The position numbers and the translations under genes were made by a program. From positions 4,608 through 68,607 of the forward strand of contig NZ_KL544000.1 in assembly GCF_000711955.1 (NCBI RefSeq): DNA of 64,000 bases, written 5' to 3'. The notes beneath the pieces were generated by a model. The model saw only the letters and a program-made list of their open reading frames with translations. It was not told the DNA's origin and did no database searches. How positions within the stretch are numbered: position 1 is the first letter of the stretch; every line of letters starts with the position of its first letter. Below are positions 1-9,198 of this stretch, in pieces. Source of the stretch: Nevskia soli DSM 19509 (lineage in GTDB: Bacteria; Pseudomonadota; Gammaproteobacteria; Nevskiales; Nevskiaceae).

Positions 1-472
1 CCGCCCAGGTGTTGAGCTGCTCCACCGCCGCCGCGCGGAAGGTGTCGCCGGCCGCCAGCAGCACGTGGCGGCCCTCGTTCTTGAAGCGCGCGGCGAGCTT
101 GCCGATGGTGGTGGTCTTGCCGACGCCGTTGACCCCCGCCACGAACAGCACGTAGGGCTTGATGAAGGGCGGGATCACCAGGGGCTTGGCGATGGGCTGC
201 AGGATCTCCAGCAGCGCCTTCTTCAGCGCCGCGCGCAGCTGCGCCTCGTTCTTGATGCGGCCGGCGCGCAGCTCGGCGCCAAGCCGTTCGGTCAGCCAGG
301 TGGTGACCTCGATGCCGGCGTCGGCCAGCAGCAGGCGGTCGCCCAGCTCGTCGATGGCGTCTTCCTTGAGCACGTCGGCCGTGAACAGGCGGCCGAGGTC
401 ATAGGTCAGCCAGGAATCGCCGCGGTTGATGCCCTTGCGAAACTTGGCGATCAGGCTCGGGTTTTCACTCAT
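1..472 (-). CDS. ftsY: Signal recognition particle receptor FtsY (5' part; runs off the left edge)
   Basis: FtsY is the SRP receptor GTPase that docks ribosome-nascent-chain complexes at the inner membrane for co-translational insertion. The minus-strand reading frame starts MSENPSLIAKFRKGI, continues as the helical N domain, and reaches the G-domain P-loop GVNGVGKTTTIGK and the AAGDTFRAAA motif before the window ends. Only about 157 residues are visible. The ATG at 472 overlaps the hemL stop codon (ATGA), so the two are probably translationally coupled. The acidic A domain seen at the N terminus of E. coli FtsY is absent with this start. Family identification is secure; the 3' part is not visible. 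Confidence 0.93.
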   Translation of the reverse strand, partial: MSENPSLIAKFRKGINRGDSWLTYDLGRLFTADVLKEDAIDELGDRLLLADAGIEVTTWLTERLGAELRAGRIKNEAQLRAALKKALLEILQPIAKPLVIPPFIKPYVLFVAGVNGVGKTTTIGKLAARFKNEGRHVLLAAGDTFRAAAVEQLNTWA

Positions 473-1758
473 TTGCCGGCCAGCTCCGCAAACGCCTCGC
501 GGGCGGCGACGATGGTCGAAGCGATCTCGTTCGGGCCGTGCGCGGCGGAAACGAAGCCCGCCTCGTAGGCGGAAGGCGCCAGGTAGATGCCGCGGCTCAG
601 CATGCCGTGGAAGAAGCGCTTGAACGCCTCGGCGTCGCAGGCCATGACTTCGGCGAAGCTGCGCACCGCCTGTGCCTTGGTGAAGAACAGCCCGAACATG
701 CTGCCCACCTGCACCGTGGTGAAGGGCACGCCGGCGGACTGCGCCGCGTCGCGCAGGCCGTCGAGCAGGGTGCGGGTACTTTGTTCCAGGCGCGTGTACA
801 GCGCCGCGTCGTCGAGCTGGTGCAGCAGGGCCAGCCCCGCCGCCATCGCCAGCGGATTGCCGGACAGCGTGCCGGCCTGGTACACCGGCCCCACCGGGGC
901 CAGCTTCTGCATGATGTCGCGGCGGCCGCCGAAAGCGCCCACCGGCAGGCCGGCGCCGATGATCTTGCCCAGCGTCACCAGGTCCGGCGTGATGCCGTAG
1001 AGGCCGGCGCTGCCGCGCGGGTGCACGCGGAAGCCGGTCATCACCTCGTCGAAAATCAGCAGCGCGCCGCTGGCGGTGCAGATGCGCCGCAGGCCTTCGA
1101 GGAAGCCGGGTGCGGGCGGCACGCAGTTCATGTTGCCGGCAACCGGCTCGACGATGATGCAGGCGATGCGGTCCGGGTAGGCCTGGAACAGGCGCTCCAC
1201 CGAGTCCAGGTCGTTGTAGTGCGCGGTCAGGGTCAGCTTGGCGAACTCGGGCGGCACGCCGGGCGAGGTCGGCACGCCGAAGGTCAGCGCGCCGGAGCCG
1301 GCTTTCACCAGCAGGGCGTCGCCGTGGCCGTGATAGCAGCCCTCGAACTTGAGGATGCAGTCGCGGCCGGTGAAACCGCGCGCCAGGCGCAGCGCCGACA
1401 TGGTGGCCTCGGTGCCGGAGTTGCACATGCGCACCTGCTCCAGCCCCGGCACCCGCGCGCACAGCAGCTCCGCCATCTCGATTTCCAGCTCGGTCGGCGC
1501 GCCGTAGCTGACGCCGATCTGCGCCTGCGCCAGGATGGCGTCGCGCACCCGCGGGTTCTGGTGGCCGAGGATCATCGGCCCCCAGGAACCGACGTAATCG
1601 ATATAGCGCTTGCCGTCGGCGTCCTGCAGCCAGGCGCCGTCCGCCGCCGTGATGAAGCGCGGCGCGCCGCCGACCGCACGGAACGCGCGCACCGGTGAAT
1701 TGACCCCGCCCGGGATGCTGCGCTGGGCGCGGTTGAAGAGTTCTTCGGAACGATCCAT
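469..1758 (-). CDS. hemL: Glutamate-1-semialdehyde 2,1-aminomutase
   Basis: HemL converts glutamate-1-semialdehyde to 5-aminolevulinate, using PLP, in the C5 route to tetrapyrroles. The 429-residue product has the family's usual length. It carries NSGTEATMSALRLAR for cofactor binding, the FDEVMTGFR motif, and the Schiff-base lysine in TLGKIIGAGLPVGA at residue 265. An upstream in-frame GTG at 1773 would add five residues; I chose the ATG at 1758 because it gives the canonical MDRSEELF start and has a GGAAA-type ribosome site before it. It is followed by ftsY with a 4-bp overlap and preceded by thiD on the same strand. Confidence 0.96.
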   Translation of the reverse strand: MDRSEELFNRAQRSIPGGVNSPVRAFRAVGGAPRFITAADGAWLQDADGKRYIDYVGSWGPMILGHQNPRVRDAILAQAQIGVSYGAPTELEIEMAELLCARVPGLEQVRMCNSGTEATMSALRLARGFTGRDCILKFEGCYHGHGDALLVKAGSGALTFGVPTSPGVPPEFAKLTLTAHYNDLDSVERLFQAYPDRIACIIVEPVAGNMNCVPPAPGFLEGLRRICTASGALLIFDEVMTGFRVHPRGSAGLYGITPDLVTLGKIIGAGLPVGAFGGRRDIMQKLAPVGPVYQAGTLSGNPLAMAAGLALLHQLDDAALYTRLEQSTRTLLDGLRDAAQSAGVPFTTVQVGSMFGLFFTKAQAVRSFAEVMACDAEAFKRFFHGMLSRGIYLAPSAYEAGFVSAAHGPNEIASTIVAAREAFAELAGK

Positions 1759-1775
1759 GAAAAGCGTTTCCACAT

Positions 1776-1856
1776 GTAGGCCGGGATGTGTGCAACGAAC
1801 CCCGGCGATGACCTCGATAGCGCCTGCCGGGATTCGCTGCGCTCATCCCGGCCTGC
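1776..1856. repeat. REP-like inverted pair between thiD and hemL
   Basis: Two versions of a GTAGGCCGGGATGNGNGCANCGAANCCCGGC-type element face each other: one arm at 1776-1806 and the inverted arm at 1822-1856. Each arm also folds on itself (CCGGG with CCCGG). This arrangement is typical of extragenic palindromic repeats. It lies 3' of thiD, so it may protect or end that transcript; that role is inferred. Confidence 0.6.
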
Positions 1857-1945
1857 TTGGAGCTTATCCGCGGACAAGCGTTCAATGCATCAGTTTACGA
1901 ACAGCAGCGCGTAGCTGCACCAGCATCGCTCCGGCCTGGAAGAAG

Positions 1946-2728
1946 TCATGCGCTGCGTCCGGGGACACGTCCTGGAATGCGCCGGCCCTGTCCGACACGG
2001 ATAGCCCGCTGCAAGGCCTGCTGGGTCCACTTCTGCGCCTGCAGCAGCGCCGCCTCCACCGGCAGGCCGCGCGCCAGCAGTACCGCGATGGCGGAGGCCA
2101 GGGTGCAGCCGGCGCCGTGGAAGGTTTCCGGCAGGCGCGGCCAGGTGTAGCGGCGCGGCGGCTGCCCCGGCGCGTACCAGGTGTTGACCACCTTGGCGCC
2201 CGGCTCGTCGCCGCCGGTGATCAGCACATGGCCGCAGCCGGCTGCGAGCAGGCTGGCGCCGCAGTCGTCGAGCGTGGCGCTGCCCGGGCACAGGCGGCGC
2301 GCCTCGGCGGCGTTGGGCGTCAGCACTGTGACGGCGGCGAACAGTTCGCGCCGCAGGGTCTGCGCCGCGGCCTCGTTGTGCAGCAGGGTGCCGCCGCCGG
2401 CGCGCAGCACCGGGTCGCACACCACCGGCACCGGGCAGCGCCGCAGCGCCGCCAGAATCACCGGCAATTGTTCCGCCCCGCCGAGCAGGCCCAGTTTGAA
2501 CGCCTGCGGCGGGCTGTCGCGCAGCAGCAGGTCCAGTTGCTGCTCCAGCAGCGCCGGGTCGGTCGCCACCACCCGCGCGACGTTGCTGGTGTCCTGGGCC
2601 GTCAGTGCGGTGACCACGCCCAGCGCATGGCCCCCAAGGGCGGCAATGCTTTCGATATCGGCTTGGAGGCCGGCGCCGCCGCTGGGATCGAGACCGGACA
2701 GGCAGAGGACGAGGGGAGGGGAGGGCAT
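1946..2728 (-). CDS. thiD: Hydroxymethylpyrimidine/phosphomethylpyrimidine kinase
   Basis: ThiD phosphorylates HMP and then HMP-phosphate to HMP-pyrophosphate for thiamine synthesis. The 260-residue protein has the ribokinase-fold features of the family: SGLDPSGGAGLQADI near the N terminus, the VCDPVL strand in the middle, LTPNAAEA, and the anion-hole motif HGAGCTLASAIA near residue 210. The ATG at 2728 is preceded by an AT-rich leader. No TPP riboswitch is recognisable upstream. It is co-directional with hemL but separated by an extragenic palindrome, so co-transcription is uncertain. Confidence 0.93.
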   Translation of the reverse strand: MPSPPLVLCLSGLDPSGGAGLQADIESIAALGGHALGVVTALTAQDTSNVARVVATDPALLEQQLDLLLRDSPPQAFKLGLLGGAEQLPVILAALRRCPVPVVCDPVLRAGGGTLLHNEAAAQTLRRELFAAVTVLTPNAAEARRLCPGSATLDDCGASLLAAGCGHVLITGGDEPGAKVVNTWYAPGQPPRRYTWPRLPETFHGAGCTLASAIAVLLARGLPVEAALLQAQKWTQQALQRAIRVGQGRRIPGRVPGRSA

Positions 2729-3418
2729 GGCGCAGTTTATCGAAAGGGCGTTTTCCGATCCTCCCCAGCGGCACGATCCGTGCGAAAAAAATCGGGCTGA
2801 CCTATTGCTTTGCGCATTTACTTATGCACATTGCAGTGCAACAAAGGGCTGGAAGGCCCGTCACTACGACATATTTCTGTAAGAATGCAGCAGAAAGTTG
2901 GCAACTTATTGATTTTATTGACTAGTACCGGATGACCATAAAATGCCCGCACCTGTAAAAACCCGCATCACAGCGTGCGATTCGGCATTTGCACAGGGGC
3001 TTGTCAACAGTGTTATCCACAGTATTTGTGCGTGAATGGCGGTTTGCCATTTACACCAATAAGTTACGGCGCTTATTTAAAGTAAATCCTTGAATTGGCT
3101 TGAATCCGGCGCGGCGCTCCGGGCCTTGTTTTTTCAGCCGCAAAAAGCATTTGGAGCGACCGGCGCCGGCCAGCTATTCACAGGCTCCGCGCCGGCCAAT
3201 CCCTGTCGTGGAAACGGCACTGGCCGTCGTTGAGGTAAAGGTCGGATTCGTTGGCGCAAACTCAGCTGCGAACCATGCCCGCCGGCACCGTCGATATCGG
3301 TGCCGTTCTGTCGTTGCCGGCACTGCCGGCGCAGGAAGTGGTGTTGTAAAGCGCGTTGCGCACCCTGGCCGCCGCCTTCAAGAATCTGTCGCAGGGCTGG
3401 GGAGCCCGGCCCTCGCCT
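2729..3418. other. 690-bp non-coding region with two DnaA-box matches
   Basis: No convincing gene is seen between the thiD start and the mtgA stop. The stretch 2790-3100 is clearly more AT-rich than its surroundings. It holds two exact matches to the DnaA-box consensus TTATNCACA, at 2822-2830 (TTATGCACA) and 3013-3021 (TTATCCACA), both on the plus strand, plus the near match TTGTCAACA at 3002. AT-rich runs occur at about 2905-2930 and 3060-3095. The right half (3100-3418) shows only short interrupted frames. It must include the thiD promoter; whether it binds DnaA is unknown. Confidence 0.5.
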
Positions 3419-4087
3419 CTAGCGCAGGTCTGCCAGGTAGTCCGATCCCAGCAGGCGCATCTGTCCCTCGATATCGTCGGCGCGTTCCTGCACGTAGGCG
3501 GAAGGCCGGCCGGCGTGCATCTTCTCCGGATTGGGTAGGACGGCTGCCAGCACGGCCGCCTCGTGCGCGTCCAACCGCGCCGCCGGCTTGCCGAAGTAGC
3601 GCTGCGCGGCTTCCTCCACTCCGTACACGTCCGGCCCGAACTGGGCGAGGTTGAGATAGACCTCGAGGATGCGCCGCTTCGGCCACAGCGCTTCCAGCAG
3701 CACCGTGAAGTACGCCTCCATGCCCTTGCGGAAGTAGCTGCGGCCGGACCAGAGGAACAGGTTCTTGGCGGTCTGCTGGCTGATGGTGCTGGCGCCGCGG
3801 AGGCGGCGGTGCTTCTCGTTGTGCTCCAGCGCCTTGTCGATGGCGTCGAAATCGAAGCCGTGGTGGTCGGGGAATTTCTGGTCCTCCGAGGCCACCACCG
3901 CCAGTCGCGCGGGCGGGGCGATATGCGACCAGCTGACCCACTCCTGGTGCACCGGCCGGATATCCGCTTCCAACATGAAGGCGCTGGTCGGCGGCGGCAC
4001 CCAGCGGAACAGCAACACCAGCAGCACGCTGAAGGCGAACAGGCCCAGCACCACCAGCAGCAGGCGTTTCAGGATATATCCGATCAC
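3419..4087 (-). CDS. mtgA: Monofunctional biosynthetic peptidoglycan transglycosylase
   Basis: MtgA polymerises lipid II into glycan strands at the outer face of the inner membrane. The 222-residue protein has one N-terminal membrane anchor (residues 5-28) and a GT51 domain. It includes the catalytic ASEDQKFPDHHGFD motif (Glu68) and GASTISQQTAKNLFLW (98-113), followed by the KRRILEVYLN and AAVLAAVLPNPEK motifs. The length matches stand-alone MtgA, with no transpeptidase domain. Its ATG overlaps the stop of the upstream TRIC-channel gene by 4 bp, so the two form an operon. Confidence 0.95.
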   Translation of the reverse strand: MIGYILKRLLLVVLGLFAFSVLLVLLFRWVPPPTSAFMLEADIRPVHQEWVSWSHIAPPARLAVVASEDQKFPDHHGFDFDAIDKALEHNEKHRRLRGASTISQQTAKNLFLWSGRSYFRKGMEAYFTVLLEALWPKRRILEVYLNLAQFGPDVYGVEEAAQRYFGKPAARLDAHEAAVLAAVLPNPEKMHAGRPSAYVQERADDIEGQMRLLGSDYLADLR

Positions 4088-4719
4088 GTCGGCGGACCGT
4101 TTTCTTCCGGCGGCAGCTCGTACACAGGCAGCGTCAGGTTCCAGGCGATGGAGGCGAAGCGCAGGCCGGCAATCACCCCCATGCCGAGCAGGGAGGCGAT
4201 TTCACGCGAAACCCCCAGGCTGCTGGTGACGACGTAGAGGCTGACGCCGGCGATCGCCGCCGTGGCGTAGATGTTGCCCTTGCGCAGGATCATCGGGATC
4301 TCGTTGCACAACACGTCGCGCAGCACGCCGCCGAAGACGCTGGTGATGGTGCCCATCACCACCATGATCACGCCGGGGAAATGCGCGTTCTCCGCCACCT
4401 GGGCGCCGCTGATGCCGAAGAAGGCCAGGCCCAGCGCGTCGGCGACCTGCAACGTCTGCGTCGGCGTGCGGAAGTGGCGGGTATACGGCACCGTCAGCAG
4501 GGCGGTGGCGACGATCACCAGCAGGTAGGTGGGGTTGCCGATCCAGAACACCGGCTGGCGGTTGAGCAGCACGTCGCGCACCGTGCCGCCGCCGATCGAG
4601 GTGACCAGGGCGATCACCACCACGCCGAGCAGGTCGAAGCTCTTGCGCCCGGCCGCGATGGCGCCGCTCACCGCGAACACGGCGACGCCAGCGTAGTCGA
4701 GGGTTTGCAGGATCGTCAT
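4084..4719 (-). CDS. TRIC/UPF0126 family cation channel protein (YadS/YicG-like)
   Basis: This is a 211-residue integral membrane protein with about seven membrane segments. It is built as an internal duplication of the UPF0126 unit: GGGTVRDVLLN in the first half and GGVLRDVLCNEIP in the second. These glycine-rich, kinked motifs define the trimeric intracellular cation channel (TRIC) family, whose prokaryotic members form homotrimeric K+-permeable channels. The physiological role in bacteria is poorly defined. The stop codon overlaps the mtgA start (ATGA), so the two are coupled, but no functional link to cell-wall synthesis is evident. Confidence 0.85.
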   Translation of the reverse strand: MTILQTLDYAGVAVFAVSGAIAAGRKSFDLLGVVVIALVTSIGGGTVRDVLLNRQPVFWIGNPTYLLVIVATALLTVPYTRHFRTPTQTLQVADALGLAFFGISGAQVAENAHFPGVIMVVMGTITSVFGGVLRDVLCNEIPMILRKGNIYATAAIAGVSLYVVTSSLGVSREIASLLGMGVIAGLRFASIAWNLTLPVYELPPEENGPPT

Positions 4720-4838
4720 GGCGGCGCGAGCATGCCCGCGGGCGCGGGAAAAATCAAAAGGTGCGCGAGAATGACGGGGTGAGGGTGTTTCGCATTTTCC
4801 GAACGGCGCCGTAGGCGCCGCCCGGCTTCAACCCTCTG

Positions 4839-5696
4839 CTACACCGGTACCGGCAGCGCCAGATTCTTCCACAGCCGCAAGGTCGGCTCGGCCTGGTTGA
4901 TGGTGTAGAAATGCAGCCCGGGCGCGCCGCCCTTGAGCAGGGTTTCGCACAACCGCGTCACCACGTCCAGGCCGAAGTCGAGCAGGGCCGGCTTGTCGTC
5001 CTGCAACTCTTCCAGGCGCAGCCGGATCCAGCGCGGCAGGTCGGCGCCGCAGCTGGTGCAGAAGCGCACGATGTTCTGGAAGCCGGTGATCGGCATCACC
5101 CCGGCGATGACCGGGATGGTGAGCTTGGCCTTGGCGCAGCGCTCGATGAAATCGAAGTAGCTGTCGGCGTTGTAGAACAGCTGCGTGATCGCCGCGTCGG
5201 CGCCGGCTTCCACCTTGCGGCGGAAATGCTCGAAGTCGACGATGGGGCCGCTGCCTTGCGGGTGCATCTCCGGGTAGGCGGCCACCTCGATCTCGAAGGC
5301 ATCGCCATGGGTTTCGCGGATGAAGCCGACCAGCTCGTTGGCGTAGTGGAACTCGCCCGGCGCGGACGGGCTCATCGCCGTGGCCGGCAGGTCGCCGCGC
5401 AGCGCCACGATGCGCTTCACCCCGGCATCGCGGTAACGCTGCAGCAGTGCCGCGATGTTGGCGCGGGTGGAGCCGACGCAGGTCAGGTGCGGCGCCGCTT
5501 CCACGCCGGTGTGTTCCACCACCTTGACCACGGTGTCGTAGGTGCCGTCCTGAGTGGAACCGCCGGCGCCGTGCGTCACCGAAAAATATTTCGGCTTGAC
5601 CGCGGCCAGTTGTGCCACGATCGCCGGTAACTTGGCCACGCCCTCGGGAGTGCGCGGCGGAAACAATTCGAAGGAAAAGCTCTGTGTCTGAGCCAT
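4839..5696 (-). CDS. metF: 5,10-methylenetetrahydrofolate reductase
   Basis: MetF reduces methylene-THF to methyl-THF, the methyl donor for methionine synthase. The 285-residue FAD-binding barrel has FELFPPRT at residues 9-16 (with the catalytic glutamate), SVTHGAGGS, the ALRGD motif, and ITQLFYNADSYFDF. The start ATG at 5696 has a strong GAGGAG ribosome site about 10 bases upstream. It lies downstream of ahcY on the same strand, with a hairpin between them, and near metK. The three genes group the activated-methyl cycle. Confidence 0.95.
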   Translation of the reverse strand: MAQTQSFSFELFPPRTPEGVAKLPAIVAQLAAVKPKYFSVTHGAGGSTQDGTYDTVVKVVEHTGVEAAPHLTCVGSTRANIAALLQRYRDAGVKRIVALRGDLPATAMSPSAPGEFHYANELVGFIRETHGDAFEIEVAAYPEMHPQGSGPIVDFEHFRRKVEAGADAAITQLFYNADSYFDFIERCAKAKLTIPVIAGVMPITGFQNIVRFCTSCGADLPRWIRLRLEELQDDKPALLDFGLDVVTRLCETLLKGGAPGLHFYTINQAEPTLRLWKNLALPVPV

Positions 5697-5717
5697 GTAA
5701 AGAGCTCCTCAGATGAA

Positions 5718-5739
5718 AGGGGCCGCTTGCGCGGCCCCT
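5718..5739 (-). terminator. Hairpin between ahcY and metF
   Basis: A perfect 9-bp stem, AGGGGCCGC/GCGGCCCCT with a 4-base loop, lies between the ahcY stop and the metF ribosome site. On the minus strand it is followed by TTTCAT, a weak U-tract. It could act as a partial terminator that lowers metF expression relative to ahcY; this is inferred. Confidence 0.55.
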
Positions 5740-5751
5740 GTTGTCGCTCGC

Positions 5752-7176
5752 TTAGTAGCGGTAGTGCTCGGGCTTGTACGGGCCATCGGCTGAGATGCCG
5801 AGGTAGGCGGCCTGGGCTTCGGTCAGACGCGTCAGCTTGACCCCGATCTTCTCCAGGTGCAGGCGCGCCACTTCCTCGTCGAGGTGCTTGGGCAGGCGGT
5901 ATACCTTCTTCTCGTAGCTGTCCTTGTGCGCCCACAGGTCCAGCTGCGCCAGGGTCTGGTTGGCGAAGGAGTTGGACATGACGAAGCTCGGATGGCCATG
6001 GGCGCAGCCCAGGTTGACCAAGCGGCCTTCGGCCAGCAGGTACAGGCAGTTGCCCTTGGGGAAGGTGTACTTGTCCACCTGCGGCTTGATGTTGAGGTGC
6101 TTGGCGGCCTTGACCAGCCGGTCGACCTGGATCTCGTTGTCGAAGTGGCCGATGTTGCAGACGATGGCCTGGTCCTTCATCTGCTCCATGTGCTCGAGCG
6201 TGATGACGTCGCGGTTGCCGGTGGTGGTGACGTAGATGTCGCCGCGGCCCAGGGTTTCCTCGATGGTGGTGACTTCGAAACCTTCCATCGCCGCCTGCAG
6301 GGCGTTGATCGGGTCGATTTCGGTGACGATGACGCGCGCGCCGAAGCCGCGCAGCGAGTGCGCCGAGCCCTTGCCCACGTCGCCGTAGCCGCACACCACC
6401 GCCACCTTGCCCGCCACCATCACGTCGGTGGCGCGCTTGATGCCGTCGGCCAGCGACTCGCGGCAGCCGTAGAGGTTGTCGAACTTGGACTTGGTGACGG
6501 AGTCGTTGACGTTGATCGCCGGCACCAGCAGCTTGCCCGCTTCCAGCATCTGGTACAGGCGGTGCACGCCCGTGGTGGTCTCTTCGGACACGCCGCGCCA
6601 TTCGGCGACCAGCTTGTGCCAAAAGCCCGGGCGTTCCTTGGCCACGCGCTTGAGCAGGTTCTTGATCACCTGCTCCTCGTGGTTGGAGGAGTCGGAGTCG
6701 ACCCACTTGTCGCCGTCTTCCAGCTCGTAGCCCTTGTGGATCAGCAGCGTCACGTCGCCGCCGTCGTCGACCACCAGCTGCGGGCCCTTGCCGTCCGGGT
6801 GGACCACGGCGTCCAGGGTGCAGTCCCAGTACTCTTCCAGGGTCTCGCCCTTCCAGGCGAACACCGGCACGCCGGTGGCGGCGATGGCCGAGGCGGCCTC
6901 GTCCTGGGTCGAGAAGATGTTGCAGGAGGCCCAGCGCACCGAGGCGCCGAGGTCGACCAGGGTCTCGATCAGCACGGCGGTCTGCGTCGTCATGTGCAGC
7001 GAGCCGGTGATGCGCACGCCCTTCAGGGGCTTGCCGGCTGCGTATTTCTTGCGGATCGACATCAGGCCGGGCATTTCGGCTTCGGCGATATCGATCTGCT
7101 TGCGGCCGGCATCGGCCAGGGCGATGTCGCGGACCTTGTAGTCGGCGTTTGCGGGAGTTTTGATCACGGCGCTCAT
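5752..7176 (-). CDS. ahcY: Adenosylhomocysteinase (SAH hydrolase)
   Basis: AhcY reversibly hydrolyses S-adenosylhomocysteine to adenosine and homocysteine, removing the product inhibitor of methyltransferases. The 474-residue protein shows the substrate-domain motifs (SLHMTTQTA, NIFSTQDEAA), SKFDNLYGCRESL, the NAD-binding GYGDVGKGSA, and the C-terminal DGPYKPEHYRY, with the K and YRY tail used in cofactor contact. The frame is open far upstream, but the ATG at 7176 gives the family N terminus and has a GAGAGAG ribosome site; longer starts would read through the riboswitch. It is controlled by the SAH riboswitch at 7199-7283 and a dyad at 7302. Confidence 0.97.
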   Translation of the reverse strand: MSAVIKTPANADYKVRDIALADAGRKQIDIAEAEMPGLMSIRKKYAAGKPLKGVRITGSLHMTTQTAVLIETLVDLGASVRWASCNIFSTQDEAASAIAATGVPVFAWKGETLEEYWDCTLDAVVHPDGKGPQLVVDDGGDVTLLIHKGYELEDGDKWVDSDSSNHEEQVIKNLLKRVAKERPGFWHKLVAEWRGVSEETTTGVHRLYQMLEAGKLLVPAINVNDSVTKSKFDNLYGCRESLADGIKRATDVMVAGKVAVVCGYGDVGKGSAHSLRGFGARVIVTEIDPINALQAAMEGFEVTTIEETLGRGDIYVTTTGNRDVITLEHMEQMKDQAIVCNIGHFDNEIQVDRLVKAAKHLNIKPQVDKYTFPKGNCLYLLAEGRLVNLGCAHGHPSFVMSNSFANQTLAQLDLWAHKDSYEKKVYRLPKHLDEEVARLHLEKIGVKLTRLTEAQAAYLGISADGPYKPEHYRY

Positions 7177-7198
7177 GAGTGTTCTCTCTCGAAGTCTT

Positions 7199-7283
7199 GG
7201 GGCGCGGTTCCGTTCAGGAAGTCCACCAGCCGAGCCTGGTCCGCGCGGATGCAATCCTGGCGGCTCGCAGCGCCCCTCGGCGG
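7199..7283 (-). promoter_or_regulatory. SAH riboswitch upstream of ahcY
   Basis: On the minus strand the leader reads CCGAGGGGCGCTGCGA, later CCAGGCTCGGC, then GAACGG and GCGCCCC. This is the conserved core of the S-adenosylhomocysteine riboswitch. CCGAG pairs with CTCGG to make P1, and GGGGCGC pairs exactly with the downstream GCGCCCC, as in the known pseudoknotted fold. It ends about 22 bases before the ahcY ATG. The known class turns genes on when SAH accumulates; here that would raise SAH hydrolase. No intrinsic terminator follows, so control of translation initiation is the likelier mechanism. Confidence 0.9.
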
Positions 7284-7301
7284 GGATCAGAGGGATGCAG
7301 T

Positions 7302-7320
7302 ATATCCGCTTATGCGGATA
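7302..7320. promoter_or_regulatory. Dyad operator (TATCCGC-N4-GCGGATA) upstream of the ahcY riboswitch
   Basis: A perfect 7-bp dyad TATCCGC/GCGGATA with a TTAT spacer lies about 20 bp upstream of the riboswitch, where a promoter would sit. A closely related sequence lies before metK (15 of 18 positions match). A shared methionine-cycle regulator is likely; SahR, an ArsR-type regulator of SAH recycling in proteobacteria, is one candidate, named by analogy only. No such regulator gene is in the window. Confidence 0.6.
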
Positions 7321-7450
7321 AAAGGATAGACGGGGCTTTTTTGCCCGGTACTGTCGAAAATCAGGCGGGCCGCTCGACGTCCTTATGCAGCCCCGATGCG
7401 ACCCCGGCCCCCGCCGGATTCGCCTCAATAAAACCAATGGAGATCCTGAC

Positions 7451-7897
7451 ATGAGCCTCAACGTTGTCCGCTTGCACCGCGTGCTTGGCACCACGCCTGA
7501 AAAAATCTACCGCGCCTTCCTCGATGCGGACGCCATGGCCCGCTGGCTGCCCCCGGACGGGTTCACCGCCAAGGTTCACCATATGGATGCGAAGGTCGGC
7601 GGCGGCTACCGCATGTCGTTCACCAACTTCAGCACCGGCCACGGCCATTCCTTCGGCGGCACCTACCTCAAACTGGTGCCCCACGAGCGCATCCGCTACA
7701 CCGCGCAGTTCGACGATCCGAACCTGCCCAGCGAGATGCAGACGACGGTGAGCCTGAAGCCGGTGTTCTGCGGCTGCGAACTTCACATCGTGCAGGAGGG
7801 CATCCCCTCGGTCATTTCTGTCGAGGCCTGCTACCTCGGCTGGCAGCAATCGCTGGCCCACTTGGCGAGGCTGGTCGAGCCGGAGATTCCGGACTGA
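7451..7897 (+). CDS. SRPBCC family protein (AHSA1-like polyketide cyclase/ligand-binding fold)
   Basis: A 148-residue START/AHSA1-fold protein. The N terminus (VVRLHRVLGTTPEKIYRAFLDADAMARWLPPDGF) is the typical helix-grip opening of activator-of-Hsp90-homology-like and polyketide-cyclase-like proteins. GGGYRMSF and GTYLKLVPHERI follow in order, and a final long helix ends HLARLVEPEIPD. Members bind hydrophobic ligands; the substrate is unknown. The ATG at 7451 has a GGAG site about 9 bases upstream; the longer frame starting at 7385 lacks one. It is an isolated gene convergent with metK, with a shared terminator between them. Confidence 0.85.
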   Translation: MSLNVVRLHRVLGTTPEKIYRAFLDADAMARWLPPDGFTAKVHHMDAKVGGGYRMSFTNFSTGHGHSFGGTYLKLVPHERIRYTAQFDDPNLPSEMQTTVSLKPVFCGCELHIVQEGIPSVISVEACYLGWQQSLAHLARLVEPEIPD

Positions 7898-7927
7898 GCC
7901 GGCGTGCCCGAGCCCTTGCCCGAAAAG

Positions 7928-7957
7928 CGAAAAGGCCGCCCGGAGGCGGCCTTTTCG
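7928..7957. terminator. Bidirectional terminator between SRPBCC gene and metK
   Basis: A perfect 13-bp stem CGAAAAGGCCGCC/GGCGGCCTTTTCG with a CGGA loop. The A-run and T-run on the two sides make it an intrinsic terminator in both directions, suited to the convergent genes that flank it. Confidence 0.9.
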
Positions 7958-7972
7958 GATACGGCTGGAAGC

Positions 7973-9175
<1,203 letters not shown>

Positions 9176-9198
9176 GTTGCAATCCTCATCATCTGTTT

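Noticed and set aside
2822..3021. Calling the DnaA-box region oriC
   Set aside because: Only two exact boxes, no dnaA/dnaN/gyrB neighbours, and no skew data; kept as a finding and not as an annotated origin.
3100..3654. 184-codon plus-strand frame upstream of and across the mtgA 3' end
   Set aside because: Its right half is antisense to mtgA and the left half has no domain or ribosome-site support.
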